NCBI GenBank assembly: GCA_035308365.1
Contig: DATGGU010000027.1
Location: 1-47,840, forward strand
Length of the DNA: 47,840 bases
Direction of reading: 5' to 3'
From: PALSA-505 sp035308365
GTDB lineage: Bacteria; Actinomycetota; Actinomycetes; Streptosporangiales; Streptosporangiaceae
In this document: positions 10,627-18,118 of the stretch, piece by piece
How the letters are laid out: each line of letters opens with the position of its first letter
Numbering within the stretch: position 1 is the first letter of the stretch
The notes under the pieces: generated by a model
Database searches by the model: none
What the model was told of the DNA's origin: nothing
The model's input: only the letters and a program-made list of their open reading frames with translations
Position numbers and translations under genes: made by a program

Positions 10627-11253
10627 ATGCGCAAACCCGTCGGCGCACTATTAACTCTCGCATCAGCCACCCTTGCACTCGGCCTCGCCGCCAGTTCGGC
10701 GTCCGCCAGCACGATCAGGGCGACCTGGACCGTCTCGCCAGGCGGGTCCACCACCGGCGCGGCCGGCACGACCAAGGTGACAGACGTGACGGCCGGCCTC
10801 ACGGTTACCTGCACCTCCTCATCCTTCACCAGCTCGTTCAAGACCGGCAGTGGGCTTTCCGGCACCGGCCTCGGGACGATCACCTCGCTCAACTTCAAAA
10901 ACTGCATGGTGGACGGCATCACGCTCTCGCTGTCGAGCGGGCCGGTGACCTACTCGGTCAACGGCGCGTCCTATGCCTCGGGCGTGACGCACGGGACGAT
11001 CTCCAAGATCCACTTCACGGTCTCGAGCAGCGAGTGCAGCGCCGTCATTGACGGCACTGGCGCCACCGCGCACAACGGCAAGGTCAAGATCACCTACACG
11101 AACAGCACCGGCGTCCTGAAGATCCTCACCAAGGGCAGCACCCTGCACGTCTACAAGGTCAACGGCTGCCTTGGCGCGATCAGCAACGGTGACGCCGGGA
11201 ACATCAGCGCCGCCTTCAAGGTGACGCCAAAGCAGAAGATCACCAGCCCCTGA
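10627..11253 (+). CDS. Secreted four-cysteine paralog family, member 1
   Basis: This 208-residue protein has a Sec signal peptide (basic MRKP, hydrophobic core, likely cleavage after SASA near residue 28). The mature part is Thr/Ser/Gly-rich and probably all-beta. Four shared landmarks define the family with the next three genes: TWTVSPGG at the start, LTC, SSECSA and VNGCLGAI, ending in TPKQKITSP. The number and place of the Cys residues suggest disulfides. ATG 10627 is chosen over the in-frame upstream 10561 because the signal peptide begins there and GAGAGGA lies upstream. I do not recognise a named domain. It is the most divergent of the four. Confidence 0.85.
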   Translation: MRKPVGALLTLASATLALGLAASSASASTIRATWTVSPGGSTTGAAGTTKVTDVTAGLTVTCTSSSFTSSFKTGSGLSGTGLGTITSLNFKNCMVDGITLSLSSGPVTYSVNGASYASGVTHGTISKIHFTVSSSECSAVIDGTGATAHNGKVKITYTNSTGVLKILTKGSTLHVYKVNGCLGAISNGDAGNISAAFKVTPKQKITSP

Positions 11254-11261
11254 CCGTGCTC

Positions 11262-11287
11262 CCCGGCCCTCGCCCCTGGGGGCCGGG
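11262..11287 (+). terminator. Hairpin after family member 1
   Basis: CCCGGCCC (11262-11269) pairs with GGGCCGGG (11280-11287) across a ten-base loop, nine bases after the stop codon. Confidence 0.65.
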
Positions 11288-11414
11288 AGGGCATTCCGGC
11301 CATCCGGGGCGGCAGGGTTATTCCCCGCGGGAGGGGGAAAGGACTCTCACTTGTAGCTCACGGAAGCACTCCGGATGAGCTCACGTCCAACCGATCAAGG
11401 GAGGATTTGATCAC

Positions 11415-12053
11415 ATGCTCAAGCGCATTGGCGCGATCATTACGGCCGCGGGCGCCACCGCGGCCCTGACGGCTGGCCTCGCTGCCGCACCGTCGTTCGC
11501 GACCACCATCAGGGCAACCTGGACCATCACACCCGGTGGAGCCGTGACCGGCAAGGCCGGCACGACGACGCTCAAGGACACGAAGACCGGTACCACCCTG
11601 ACCTGCGCATCTTCAGCGACCAGCGCGACGCTGAAGAGCGGCAGCGGCCAGACCAACCCGATCGGGAAGATCACGTCGGTCACCTTCAGCACCTGCACCG
11701 GCCCGGGCGGCCTGGTCTTCACCGCGACGACCACGGCGTCCAGCACCAACCCGTACCCGCTGAACGCCACCGGCTTCAACAGCACTAGCGGTGTGACCAC
11801 GGGGAACATCACCAACATCAAGGCCAGCATCAGCGGTCCCGGATGCAGCGCGTCCGTGGCCGGCACGACCGCCACATCGACGGGCAAGGTCACCGGCAAG
11901 TACAACAACGGCACGGGCAAGCTGAGCACCAGCGGTGGCAACCTGCACATCTGGAACGTCAGCGGTTGCTTCGGCCTGATCGCCAGCGGCGACCCCTCGA
12001 CGTTCAAGGGCGTGTACACGATCAGCCCCAAGCAGAAGATCACCAGTCCTTGA
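11415..12053 (+). CDS. Secreted four-cysteine paralog family, member 2
   Basis: This 212-residue protein has a signal peptide (MLKRIGAI then an Ala-rich core, cleavage probably after SFA near residue 29). The mature domain runs from TWTITPGG to SPKQKITSP, with Cys in TCASS, TCTGPGG, GPGCSA and SGCFGLI. An AAGGGAGGA ribosome site sits about eight bases upstream. Both the gene and about 110 bases of its 5' flank are closely similar to member 3, so the two arose by a recent tandem duplication. The function is unknown; an extracellular beta-sandwich is the most that can be inferred. Confidence 0.86.
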   Translation: MLKRIGAIITAAGATAALTAGLAAAPSFATTIRATWTITPGGAVTGKAGTTTLKDTKTGTTLTCASSATSATLKSGSGQTNPIGKITSVTFSTCTGPGGLVFTATTTASSTNPYPLNATGFNSTSGVTTGNITNIKASISGPGCSASVAGTTATSTGKVTGKYNNGTGKLSTSGGNLHIWNVSGCFGLIASGDPSTFKGVYTISPKQKITSP

Positions 12054-12092
12054 TCGTAGTCAGTGTCCTGACCGGGCACTGACGATGACATA

Positions 12093-12134
12093 ACTCCGGC
12101 CGCCCCGGGCCCGCGTGCCCGGGGCGGCCGGAGT
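12093..12134 (+). terminator. Strong hairpin after family member 2
   Basis: An 18-base perfect stem (12093-12110 with 12117-12134) closes a six-base loop CCGCGT, 40 bases after the stop. It begins ACTCCGGCCG. Confidence 0.85.
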
Positions 12135-12328
12135 ATGTCTGGGAAAGCCCGCCACGATGCGCTCGAAGATGCCCGTAAGGTCCCCGGCCGGGCGAGAGGC
12201 CGCCGGCAGCGCGTTGGCCACCCGGAGCACGGTTATTCCCGGCGACGGGGGGAAGGGGACAGTGTTTCCGGCTCACGGAGCCCATCCAGATGAGCCCACG
12301 GCACAACGATCAAGGGAGGATCGATCAC

Positions 12329-12955
12329 ATGCTCAAGCGCATCGGCGCGATCATGATGGCCGGCGGCGCGGCCGCGGCCCTGTCATTCACCCTCGGGGCC
12401 ACGTCATCATCCGCAACGACCGCCAGAATGACCTGGACTGTCAAGCCAGGCGGAGCCGTGACCGGCAAGGCCGGCAAGACAACCCTGCGGGACACCAAGA
12501 CGGGCACCACCCTGACCTGCGCATCTTCAGCGACCAAGGCGAAGCTGAAGAGCGGCAGCGGTCTGAGCAACCCGCTCGGGAAGATCACCTCGGTCACGTT
12601 CAGCAACTGCACCGGACCGGGCGGCCTGGTCTTCACCGCGAAAACGTCCGCGTCGTCCAGCAACCCCTGGCCGCTCAGCGGGTCGAGTTTCAGCAGCGGT
12701 GTGACGAAGGGCAAGATCACCAACATCAAGGCCAGCATCAGCGGCACCGGATGCAGCGCGAAGGTAGCCGGTACAACGGCCTCAACGCCCGGCAAGGTCA
12801 CCGGCACCTACAGCAACAGCACAGGCAAGCTGAAGGTAAGCGGCGGCAACCTGCACGTCTGGAAGGTCAACGGCTGCTTCGGCCTCATCCACAGCGGTGA
12901 CCCCTCGTCGTTCACCGGCACCTACACGATCACGCCCAAGCAGACGATCAGTTGA
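12329..12955 (+). CDS. Secreted four-cysteine paralog family, member 3
   Basis: This 208-residue protein has a signal peptide (MLKRIGAI, core to about residue 30) and the family mature domain: TWTVKPGG, TCASS, NCTGPGG, GTGCSA and NGCFGLI, ending in TPKQTIS. ATG 12329 is chosen over an in-frame upstream start at 12290 because AAGGGAGGA lies just before it, exactly as in member 2. The lower number of charged residues, high Thr/Ser/Lys content and lack of membrane segments suggest a released exoprotein. It is the nearest relative of member 2. Confidence 0.86.
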   Translation: MLKRIGAIMMAGGAAAALSFTLGATSSSATTARMTWTVKPGGAVTGKAGKTTLRDTKTGTTLTCASSATKAKLKSGSGLSNPLGKITSVTFSNCTGPGGLVFTAKTSASSSNPWPLSGSSFSSGVTKGKITNIKASISGTGCSAKVAGTTASTPGKVTGTYSNSTGKLKVSGGNLHVWKVNGCFGLIHSGDPSSFTGTYTITPKQTIS

Positions 12956-13005
12956 GCGTGACGGCCGAGCCAGACCCAGGCCAGGACAACGACCTCACAC
13001 GATCA

Positions 13006-13036
13006 AGCCGCCCCGGGCTCCAGGCCCGGGGCGGCT
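13006..13036 (+). terminator. Hairpin after family member 3
   Basis: A 13-base perfect stem AGCCGCCCCGGGC / GCCCGGGGCGGCT with a five-base loop lies 50 bases after the stop codon. Confidence 0.8.
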
Positions 13037-13195
13037 CGTCTGTCCTGGCTGAAGCGATCTCGTTTCCACGCGACGCACATATGCGGGCAACCGGGCGAAT
13101 GTACTGAGCGCTGCCGGTGATGGCGAGCCGGCTGTTTTATCCGAAAGGCACAAGAAGGGCCGCCATTACCATCGCGGGTGAGTAGCAACTCAGGC

Positions 13196-13209
13196 TACCA
13201 AGCGGTAAC
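13196..13209 (+). promoter_or_regulatory. Candidate operator, TAC-N6-GTAAC site 2
   Basis: TACCAAGCGGTAAC lies 103 bases before member 4. About 53 bases ending at this site align without gaps to the flank of site 3 (14074-14126), although the two downstream genes are unrelated. The 12956-13311 gap otherwise holds only the terminator. Confidence 0.6.
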
Positions 13210-13311
13210 GTGTCGCTTCACATCATCAGGCCGCCTGGCTTCCCGATCCAGTACCGGAAATGCGCCGGCCGGTCAGCCCAGGTTTATCCGGGAAGGGAGG
13301 ATTCCATTCGG

Positions 13312-13947
13312 ATGCACAAGCTCATGGGCGCCGTCCCGGTCTCTGCTGCAGCCCTCGCCCTGACGGCAGGCCTGGGTGCGGCTTCACCGAACGGGGGCGC
13401 CTCCGGGACCTGGACCGTGCAGCCGGGCGGATCGATCAAGGCGACGGCCTCGAACCCAACCCTCAAAGATGCCGTCACTGGAACCACACTCACCTGCAAG
13501 ACCCTGACCGCGTCTGGCAGGGCGAAGCCGGGCAGTGGCCTGTCCGGCACGGGCATCGCGTCGATCACGTCGGTCACCTTCACGACCTGCACCGGCCCGG
13601 CGGGACTTACCTTCAACGTCACACCCGGCCACCTGCCATGGAAGCTGAATGCGAAGTCCTACGACGCGGCCACCGGCGTGACGAAGGGCACGATCACCGG
13701 AGCCCACGGCGCGTTGTCAGGTCCCGGTTGCAGTGCGGTCGTGGACGGCACGAGTGCCACGGCTGACAACGGCACGATCGGCGGCACCTACACCAACAGC
13801 AGCCACGAGCTGAGAACGCTCACCATGGGCGGCAACCTGCACATCTACCGCGTCAGCGGCTGCTTCGGCCTCATCAGGGACGGCGACGCCGCCACCCTGA
13901 AAGGCACCGCCTCGGTAACTCCCGGGCAAACCATCACCAGCCCGTGA
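13312..13947 (+). CDS. Secreted four-cysteine paralog family, member 4
   Basis: This 211-residue protein has a signal peptide (MHKLMGAV, core to about residue 24) and the family pattern: TWTVQPGG, LTCKT, TCTGPAG, GPGCSA and SGCFGLI, ending in TPGQTITSP. ATG 13312 has AAGGGAGGA upstream; the in-frame start at 13210 would bury the signal peptide. The promoter region differs from members 2 and 3 and instead resembles that of the unrelated next gene, including the TAC-N6-GTAAC site, so regulation and protein family have been shuffled independently. Confidence 0.85.
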   Translation: MHKLMGAVPVSAAALALTAGLGAASPNGGASGTWTVQPGGSIKATASNPTLKDAVTGTTLTCKTLTASGRAKPGSGLSGTGIASITSVTFTTCTGPAGLTFNVTPGHLPWKLNAKSYDAATGVTKGTITGAHGALSGPGCSAVVDGTSATADNGTIGGTYTNSSHELRTLTMGGNLHIYRVSGCFGLIRDGDAATLKGTASVTPGQTITSP

Positions 13948-14112
13948 GACGGGCTAAGGGACTTACCGGCGACATCAATCATTTCCGGCAACCGGTCGTC
14001 GGGCAGCCGGGCTAATTCCACTGTGTTCATACCACCGGCGAGAAAGCCGGGACGCATCCGGGCAAAACAGAGAGGGGCGCCAGTACCGTTTCCCGTGGGT
14101 GGCACTTTAGCC

Positions 14113-14126
14113 TACCAGACGGTAAC
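14113..14126 (+). promoter_or_regulatory. Candidate operator, TAC-N6-GTAAC site 3
   Basis: TACCAGACGGTAAC lies 42 bases before the start at 14169. Its flank resembles that of site 2 (13196). Confidence 0.6.
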
Positions 14127-14168
14127 ATACCGCCCTACAACGTTGACTGCAGAAAAGGAAACTATGAC

Positions 14169-14807
14169 ATGTCAGGACTGCATCAGCTGACTGCCCTCCG
14201 AAGAACTGTGATGGCGGCATCGGCCGGGCTGCTGACGGTGGCGGGTGTCTTCGCCAGTGCTGGGCCAGCGTCGGCGGACACGACCATTACGATCCGTTAC
14301 CCGGTAACGGGCACCACCCACCTCGCGGCGCCCAACGCCGACCTTCCGCTAGGCCCGGGCAAGCTCACCGCGACCGCCGACCTGAACACCGACGCGATCA
14401 CCGCGAATCTGAAGCTGCCTGACGCCACCGGTTCGTTCAAGGAGCTGGGGCTGATTCCAGTCACCGCGACCGCCCAGCTCATCAACGACGGCCCAACCAC
14501 GGGCACGCTTGACCCCAACACCGGCGCCGTCACCACCACATCGCTGATCACGATGCGGATCGTCAGCCTGACGGTGGCCGGGATTCCACAGCTGGTTGGC
14601 GACTCGTGCGAGACATCGAGCCCGGTTTCCGTAACGGTGACGAGCCAGCCTGGCTTCAACATCATCAAGGGCGGCAACCTCGCCGGGACCTACACGATCC
14701 CGCCGTTCGCCAACTGCGGGCTGGATACGCTGCTGATCAACCTGACCCTTCCCGGGCAGGGCAACACGATCACCCTGACCCTGGGCAAGGGAAAGGTGGT
14801 CCACTGA
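14169..14807 (+). CDS. Small secreted protein related to the C-terminal domain of the DUF6801 neighbour
   Basis: This 212-residue protein has a signal peptide to about residue 36 (hydrophobic stretch, then PASA-D). The mature part is Thr-rich, with two Cys (DSCET and ANCGLD). Its second half, from ATAQL through LRIVSLTVAGIP-like and GGNLAGTYTIPPF to LPGQGNTITL, aligns by eye with the last 150 residues of the protein at 15249 (ATLQL, RIFNVKVNGVP, GGVLSGTVKVPDF, VSGPGNSVLL). It is therefore a stand-alone version of that domain. ATG 14169 follows AAAAGGAAA. The function is unknown; an extracellular beta fold is likely. Confidence 0.82.
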   Translation: MSGLHQLTALRRTVMAASAGLLTVAGVFASAGPASADTTITIRYPVTGTTHLAAPNADLPLGPGKLTATADLNTDAITANLKLPDATGSFKELGLIPVTATAQLINDGPTTGTLDPNTGAVTTTSLITMRIVSLTVAGIPQLVGDSCETSSPVSVTVTSQPGFNIIKGGNLAGTYTIPPFANCGLDTLLINLTLPGQGNTITLTLGKGKVVH

Positions 14808-14932
14808 CCGGGGTCAAATGATTCACAATCCGCCGCACACCACGCGCCCGGTGAACGAGGTGTCATTGCTGGCACCCGTTCACCGGGTGCGCACCGTCGA
14901 GATATGACGCGAACCGTTTTCTGGTGGTCTCC

Positions 14933-14974
14933 TTGACTCCGATATCACCGAGAATTAGCATACTGACCAGTAAC
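14933..14974 (+). promoter_or_regulatory. Promoter and operator of the DUF6801 gene (copy 1)
   Basis: TTGACT (14933-14938), a 17-base spacer and TAGCAT (14956-14961) form a sigma-70-type promoter. The perfect palindrome TACTG-AC-CAGTA, within TACTGACCAGTAAC (14961-14974), starts on the last base of the -10 box, so a bound repressor would block initiation. The same arrangement recurs at 17420-17462. The transcript would have a leader of about 280 bases. Confidence 0.75.
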
Positions 14975-15126
14975 AATCATGAAATCGCAGGCCAGCGGGC
15001 TCTGCACCGGAGCCGCTGATCGTGTGGAAGGCGGAAGCCGAGGGGCACCGCCAGTTGCTGCCATGGATTCCGCGCCTTGGCACCGCTTCAAGCACTGAAG
15101 GCTTGCGGATGGATAAGGTCTAAGAC

Positions 15127-15252
15127 ATGACTAAGGGTGGGGTCCGTCCTAACCATTGCAATGCACGCAATCACACCGCGGCCAGTACGGCCGTGCAGCG
15201 TGCTGGGTCTGGGCGGCCCATGGGAAGCACCCGGGCAGGCCGCCGCCGATGA
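15127..15252 (+). CDS. Leader ORF coupled to the DUF6801 gene (copy 1)
   Basis: This 41-residue ORF begins MTKGG and is rich in Arg, Gly and Ala. Its TGA (15250-15252) overlaps the ATG of the next gene in an ATGATG sequence. The duplicate locus has an equivalent ORF at 17646-17756 that also starts MT-GG and also ends CGATGA over the next start. Keeping both start and coupled stop in two diverged copies suggests real translation. The peptide itself shows no domain. Confidence 0.5.
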   Translation: MTKGGVRPNHCNARNHTAASTAVQRAGSGRPMGSTRAGRRR

Positions 15253-16793
15253 TGCACACCAGGGGATGGCGCTCCCGCAGAAGCCTCACAGCGGGAGCGG
15301 TAGCAGTCCTGATCTCGGCCGGCGTGGTGGCATCCGGAGCCACAGCCGCGGCTGGCCAGCAGGCGGCGAGATTGCCGCTGAACTTCGCATGCGGTTTCCC
15401 GACCGGGACCCAGCAGGTGAGCACGCAAGTGGCGGCTACCTTCCCGGCCACAGCGACGGCCGGTCAGCCGATCCAGCCAACTGGTGCTGGGATCGGCGTG
15501 ACAATGCCGAATTCGGTGATCTCCTACTTCCGCGGGCTGTCCGCATCGAGCGTCGGGCTGTCGGCCGCACTCGGCACCACGGTGGCAGCAAATGGAACGT
15601 CAGCGACCGTCCCCTGGCAGCGTCTTGTATCACCGGTAACGCCGCTTCCGGCACCGGGCGGCACGGTCATCACCGCCTCTGGCACCGTCCCCACCGTCAC
15701 CATCGGCGCCGCCGGGGTCGCCACGTTCAGTGTCACAGGCCTTTCGCTGGTGTTCAGTCCCTTCCGGGCCGACGGGCGGGCAACTGACCCGGCGAGCGTG
15801 CTGGTCGAATGCAAGCTGGACGCTGGGCAGAGCACGTCGCTGGCCAAAGTTCCGGTCACTGGGACCGCGAACTCCAGTCATCCTGGCCGCATTACGGCGG
15901 GGTCCCAGCCCGGCAGCTCGCCCACCCCTGGTGCGGTGAGAAGCGCCAAGTCGCCATGCCCACCGCTCCCCCCGGGCGGCCTGAAACTGAACCCTCGCTT
16001 TCCGCCGCCGCAGCCGCCGAAAAGGCTTCGCAAGAAGCCCTCACACCAGCCGGAGCCGGGATGCGCCTACATCGCCGGATTCTCGAATGTCCGCAAACTT
16101 CACGAGTCGGCACTCGTTGGTCCCGGACTGACCAAGCTGGACATAGGGGTGACGATCTACCTCGATCAGCCGCCAACCAAAAAGCATAACTACTTTCAGC
16201 AGCGCAGCGCCGGTCAACTAGATTATCAGGGCAAGGAGCAGCTGCCGCCTGCCAACGCAACGCTGCTGGCCTTCGGTTTCATGCCCGTATCAGCCACATT
16301 GCAGTTGTCGGAAATTGGAAATGTCAATGCCGTATCCGTTGGCCCGGCGCTGCCAAGCTTTTGTCATCCTGTGTCCAGCTGCCCGACCGTCACCACGGTC
16401 TCGTCACGGGTAACACTGCGCATCTTCAATGTGAAGGTCAACGGTGTTCCACTGAACGTCGGGCCGCACTGCCAGACCGTCCAGCCGTTCGACATCATAC
16501 TCACTGGTAAAACGCCTTACTACCTGATCCAGTCCGGCGGGGTTCTGTCCGGGACGGTCAAGGTCCCGGACTTCAGTGGGTGCGGTGTCGGGGAGAACCT
16601 TGATTCGATATTCACGGCTTCGGTGTCCGGCCCCGGTAACAGTGTGCTGCTGACTCAGGGGGCACCATGTTTTGTGGTGGGTCTCTTCGGGTGCCCGCCG
16701 TGCAAGCCCATACCCCAGCGCAAGCTGACGACAAATCCCGCGTGCCCGGCCGGAACGCCTGGTGATACACAGTCCGCCGGGCGGCGCGGGTAG
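15249..16793 (+). CDS. Secreted DUF6801-type protein with a second C-terminal beta domain
   Basis: This 514-residue protein begins with an Arg-rich signal peptide (to about residue 37, ending AAAGQQ). The first domain (about 40-210) opens LPLNFACGFPTGTQ and contains IQPTGAGIGVTMP, a pattern I recognise as DUF6801, common in secreted actinomycete proteins. A Pro/Lys-rich linker follows (about 225-275), then a segment with GCAYIAGFSNV, then a C-terminal domain homologous to the protein at 14169. Six or more Cys suggest disulfides. ATG 15249 is chosen because the signal peptide starts there and it overlaps the leader ORF stop; the longer TTG frame from 15156 has no support. Confidence 0.85.
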   Translation: MMHTRGWRSRRSLTAGAVAVLISAGVVASGATAAAGQQAARLPLNFACGFPTGTQQVSTQVAATFPATATAGQPIQPTGAGIGVTMPNSVISYFRGLSASSVGLSAALGTTVAANGTSATVPWQRLVSPVTPLPAPGGTVITASGTVPTVTIGAAGVATFSVTGLSLVFSPFRADGRATDPASVLVECKLDAGQSTSLAKVPVTGTANSSHPGRITAGSQPGSSPTPGAVRSAKSPCPPLPPGGLKLNPRFPPPQPPKRLRKKPSHQPEPGCAYIAGFSNVRKLHESALVGPGLTKLDIGVTIYLDQPPTKKHNYFQQRSAGQLDYQGKEQLPPANATLLAFGFMPVSATLQLSEIGNVNAVSVGPALPSFCHPVSSCPTVTTVSSRVTLRIFNVKVNGVPLNVGPHCQTVQPFDIILTGKTPYYLIQSGGVLSGTVKVPDFSGCGVGENLDSIFTASVSGPGNSVLLTQGAPCFVVGLFGCPPCKPIPQRKLTTNPACPAGTPGDTQSAGRRG

Positions 16794-16885
16794 GAATTGA
16801 GATAGCCGTCGAGGTCTGGCGAATACCTTCGGCTGCCGAGCCGTGCGGCGGGATGTCACGCTGTCCCTGCCCCGGGCGAGTGACC
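16794..16885 (+). pseudogene. 5' fragment of a duplicated mce ATPase gene
   Basis: From GGAATTGAG (16794) to about 16885 the DNA matches the start of the ATPase gene at 18108-18200, including GCGGGATGTCACGCTGTCCC. The ATG is lost (GTAGG replaces ATGGG), small indels break the frame, and similarity ends before the Walker A region. It marks the right end of the first duplication copy. Confidence 0.85.
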
Positions 16886-16909
16886 CAGAGATTCCTGCGC
16901 ACGGACGGG

Positions 16910-17032
16910 CCGATCCTCCGTCCGGCCCGGCTGCTCAGGCAGAACCCTGGCGCTGGTGGTGCCTATATCGCATTCGGTACTCAAAATTGTCTGGTGGACA
17001 AGGATCCTTTCTGGATATCCATCACCGTATAG
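16910..17032 (+). pseudogene. Possible third remnant of the DUF6801-type gene
   Basis: A 40-codon open stretch without a start encodes PARLLRQNPGAGGAYIAF and then CLVDKDPFWISITV before TAG. It resembles the linker-to-AYIAGF part of the neighbour at 15249 (PKRLRKKP, EPGCAYIAGF, LVGPG, IGVTI). The likeness is short, so this is tentative. The rest of 17033-17419 shows no convincing gene. Confidence 0.4.
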
Positions 17033-17419
17033 TCCCGCCAGCCAGGCAACTGGTGTGGGCGGTCACCGCGCCTCGATGACCGGGTGACCGGGCTGAAGGA
17101 GTGATCGCAAACAACCGGAGACAGCGGCCCGGCTGCCGCAGAGGGCTGGGATTGAATTAGGCGGCGCACCCTATGGATGGCAGGATGCCTGATCTTCGTG
17201 CGCGCGGTCACGCCGGAGCGGGTGATCCAGGGCGTTCGCTATGGACCCGGCCACGGCGATGCTGCTTCCCGAGACGCGAGCTGGAGAGATGACCGGCGCC
17301 GTAAAACCAAACGAGACATATCGCGAACACATTTCTTATCAGAGCGCGACAAGCTGGACGTGACGCGTTTGTCACCCAGTGATGAGCCGTACCACGCCCG
17401 ACACCTTTTGGCAGTCTCC

Positions 17420-17462
17420 TTGACTCCATATATCACGCACAATTAACATACTGGTCAGTAAC
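17420..17462 (+). promoter_or_regulatory. Promoter and operator of the mce operon (copy 2)
   Basis: TTGACT (17420-17425), an 18-base spacer and TAACAT (17444-17449) form the promoter. TACTGGTCAGTAAC (17449-17462) starts on the last -10 base; its core is the reverse complement of that at 14961. The flanks match the copy at 14926-14974 (TCTCCTTGACTCC, then ATATCAC). It is the only clear promoter before the ATPase-mce gene chain. Confidence 0.78.
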
Positions 17463-17645
17463 TACAGAATCCGCCGACCGGCCTGGGGTCTGGCTGCCGG
17501 CCGCTGATCTGGCCGCAGCCCGCTGATGATGGGGCGGATGTCAGAAGCCGGGTGTACCCGTTGCGCTTGCTGGTGTGTGTCTGGTTACCTTGGCTCCACC
17601 CCGATCTGCCGGTGGCCACGGTATGGACGGATACAGGTTTGGAAC

Positions 17646-17756
17646 ATGACTGAGGGTGGGGAACGGTACAACTCTTCCGGTGAGCCCGGCACGGTCATGA
17701 GGCCTGCCAGGTTGATCCGGCCGATCGGGAGCGCACAATCGAGCTGTTGCCGATGA
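17646..17756 (+). CDS. Leader ORF (copy 2)
   Basis: This 36-residue ORF begins MTEGG. The DNA around its start (ACATGACTGAGGGTGGGG) is nearly identical to that at 15127. Its TGA overlaps the ATG at 17753, as in copy 1. The peptide sequence downstream of the start has diverged, which argues that position rather than sequence matters. Confidence 0.45.
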   Translation: MTEGGERYNSSGEPGTVMRPARLIRPIGSAQSSCCR

Positions 17757-18118
17757 GGGGTCCCAGCGGCCCGCCGCGATGGTCCTCCGGCAGAGGCATC
17801 AAGCTGACCGCCGCCGTGGCAGTCCGGGCGGTGCCGGACCGTGCGGCATCCGGCGCTACTCCCGCGACCGGATGGCGGGTGGCCCGAAGGTGGGCGCGCC
17901 CGATGTCACTCGGCCATGCGCCATGGGCGGCATATGCGAACGCGGCCGGATTCCCGAATGTAGGCAACCTGAGCGAGTCCCGGTTCACAGGTCCAGGGCT
18001 CACCGGCATATCCGCCGGATTTGCGCGGGAATTGGCCGGATCGGTGTGCCCTAGCGGACCGCCTGGTGATACAACGCCTGGTGATCCACAGTTCGCCAGG
18101 AGGCAGAATGGGAATTGA
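17753..18118 (+). CDS. Collapsed DUF6801-type gene, short first gene of the mce operon
   Basis: This 121-residue ORF is an internally deleted copy of the gene at 15249. A signal-like N terminus (KLTAAVAV, ASGAT) matches the start of that protein. The middle, AAGFPNVGNLSESRFTGPGL, matches AGFSNVRKLHESALVGPGL. The tail CPSGPPGDT matches CPAGTPGDT. About 400 residues, including the core DUF6801 domain and the C-terminal domain, are gone. The frame is still open and its stop overlaps the ATPase start by 11 bases, so it may serve as a translational leader. It may equally be a decaying pseudogene. Confidence 0.6.
   Translation: MRGPSGPPRWSSGRGIKLTAAVAVRAVPDRAASGATPATGWRVARRWARPMSLGHAPWAAYANAAGFPNVGNLSESRFTGPGLTGISAGFARELAGSVCPSGPPGDTTPGDPQFARRQNGN

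Noticed and set aside
15156..15248. Upstream extension of the DUF6801-type gene from TTG
   Set aside because: The signal peptide begins at ATG 15249, and the extension overlaps the leader ORF in another frame without a ribosome site.
10627..16793. Secreted proteins as sortase E substrates
   Set aside because: None of the C termini shows an LAXTG-like signal with a following hydrophobic segment and basic tail.
17177..17446. Plus-strand frame of 89 codons before the mce promoter
   Set aside because: There is no domain, it overlaps the promoter similarity region, and nothing like it occurs in the other duplication copy.
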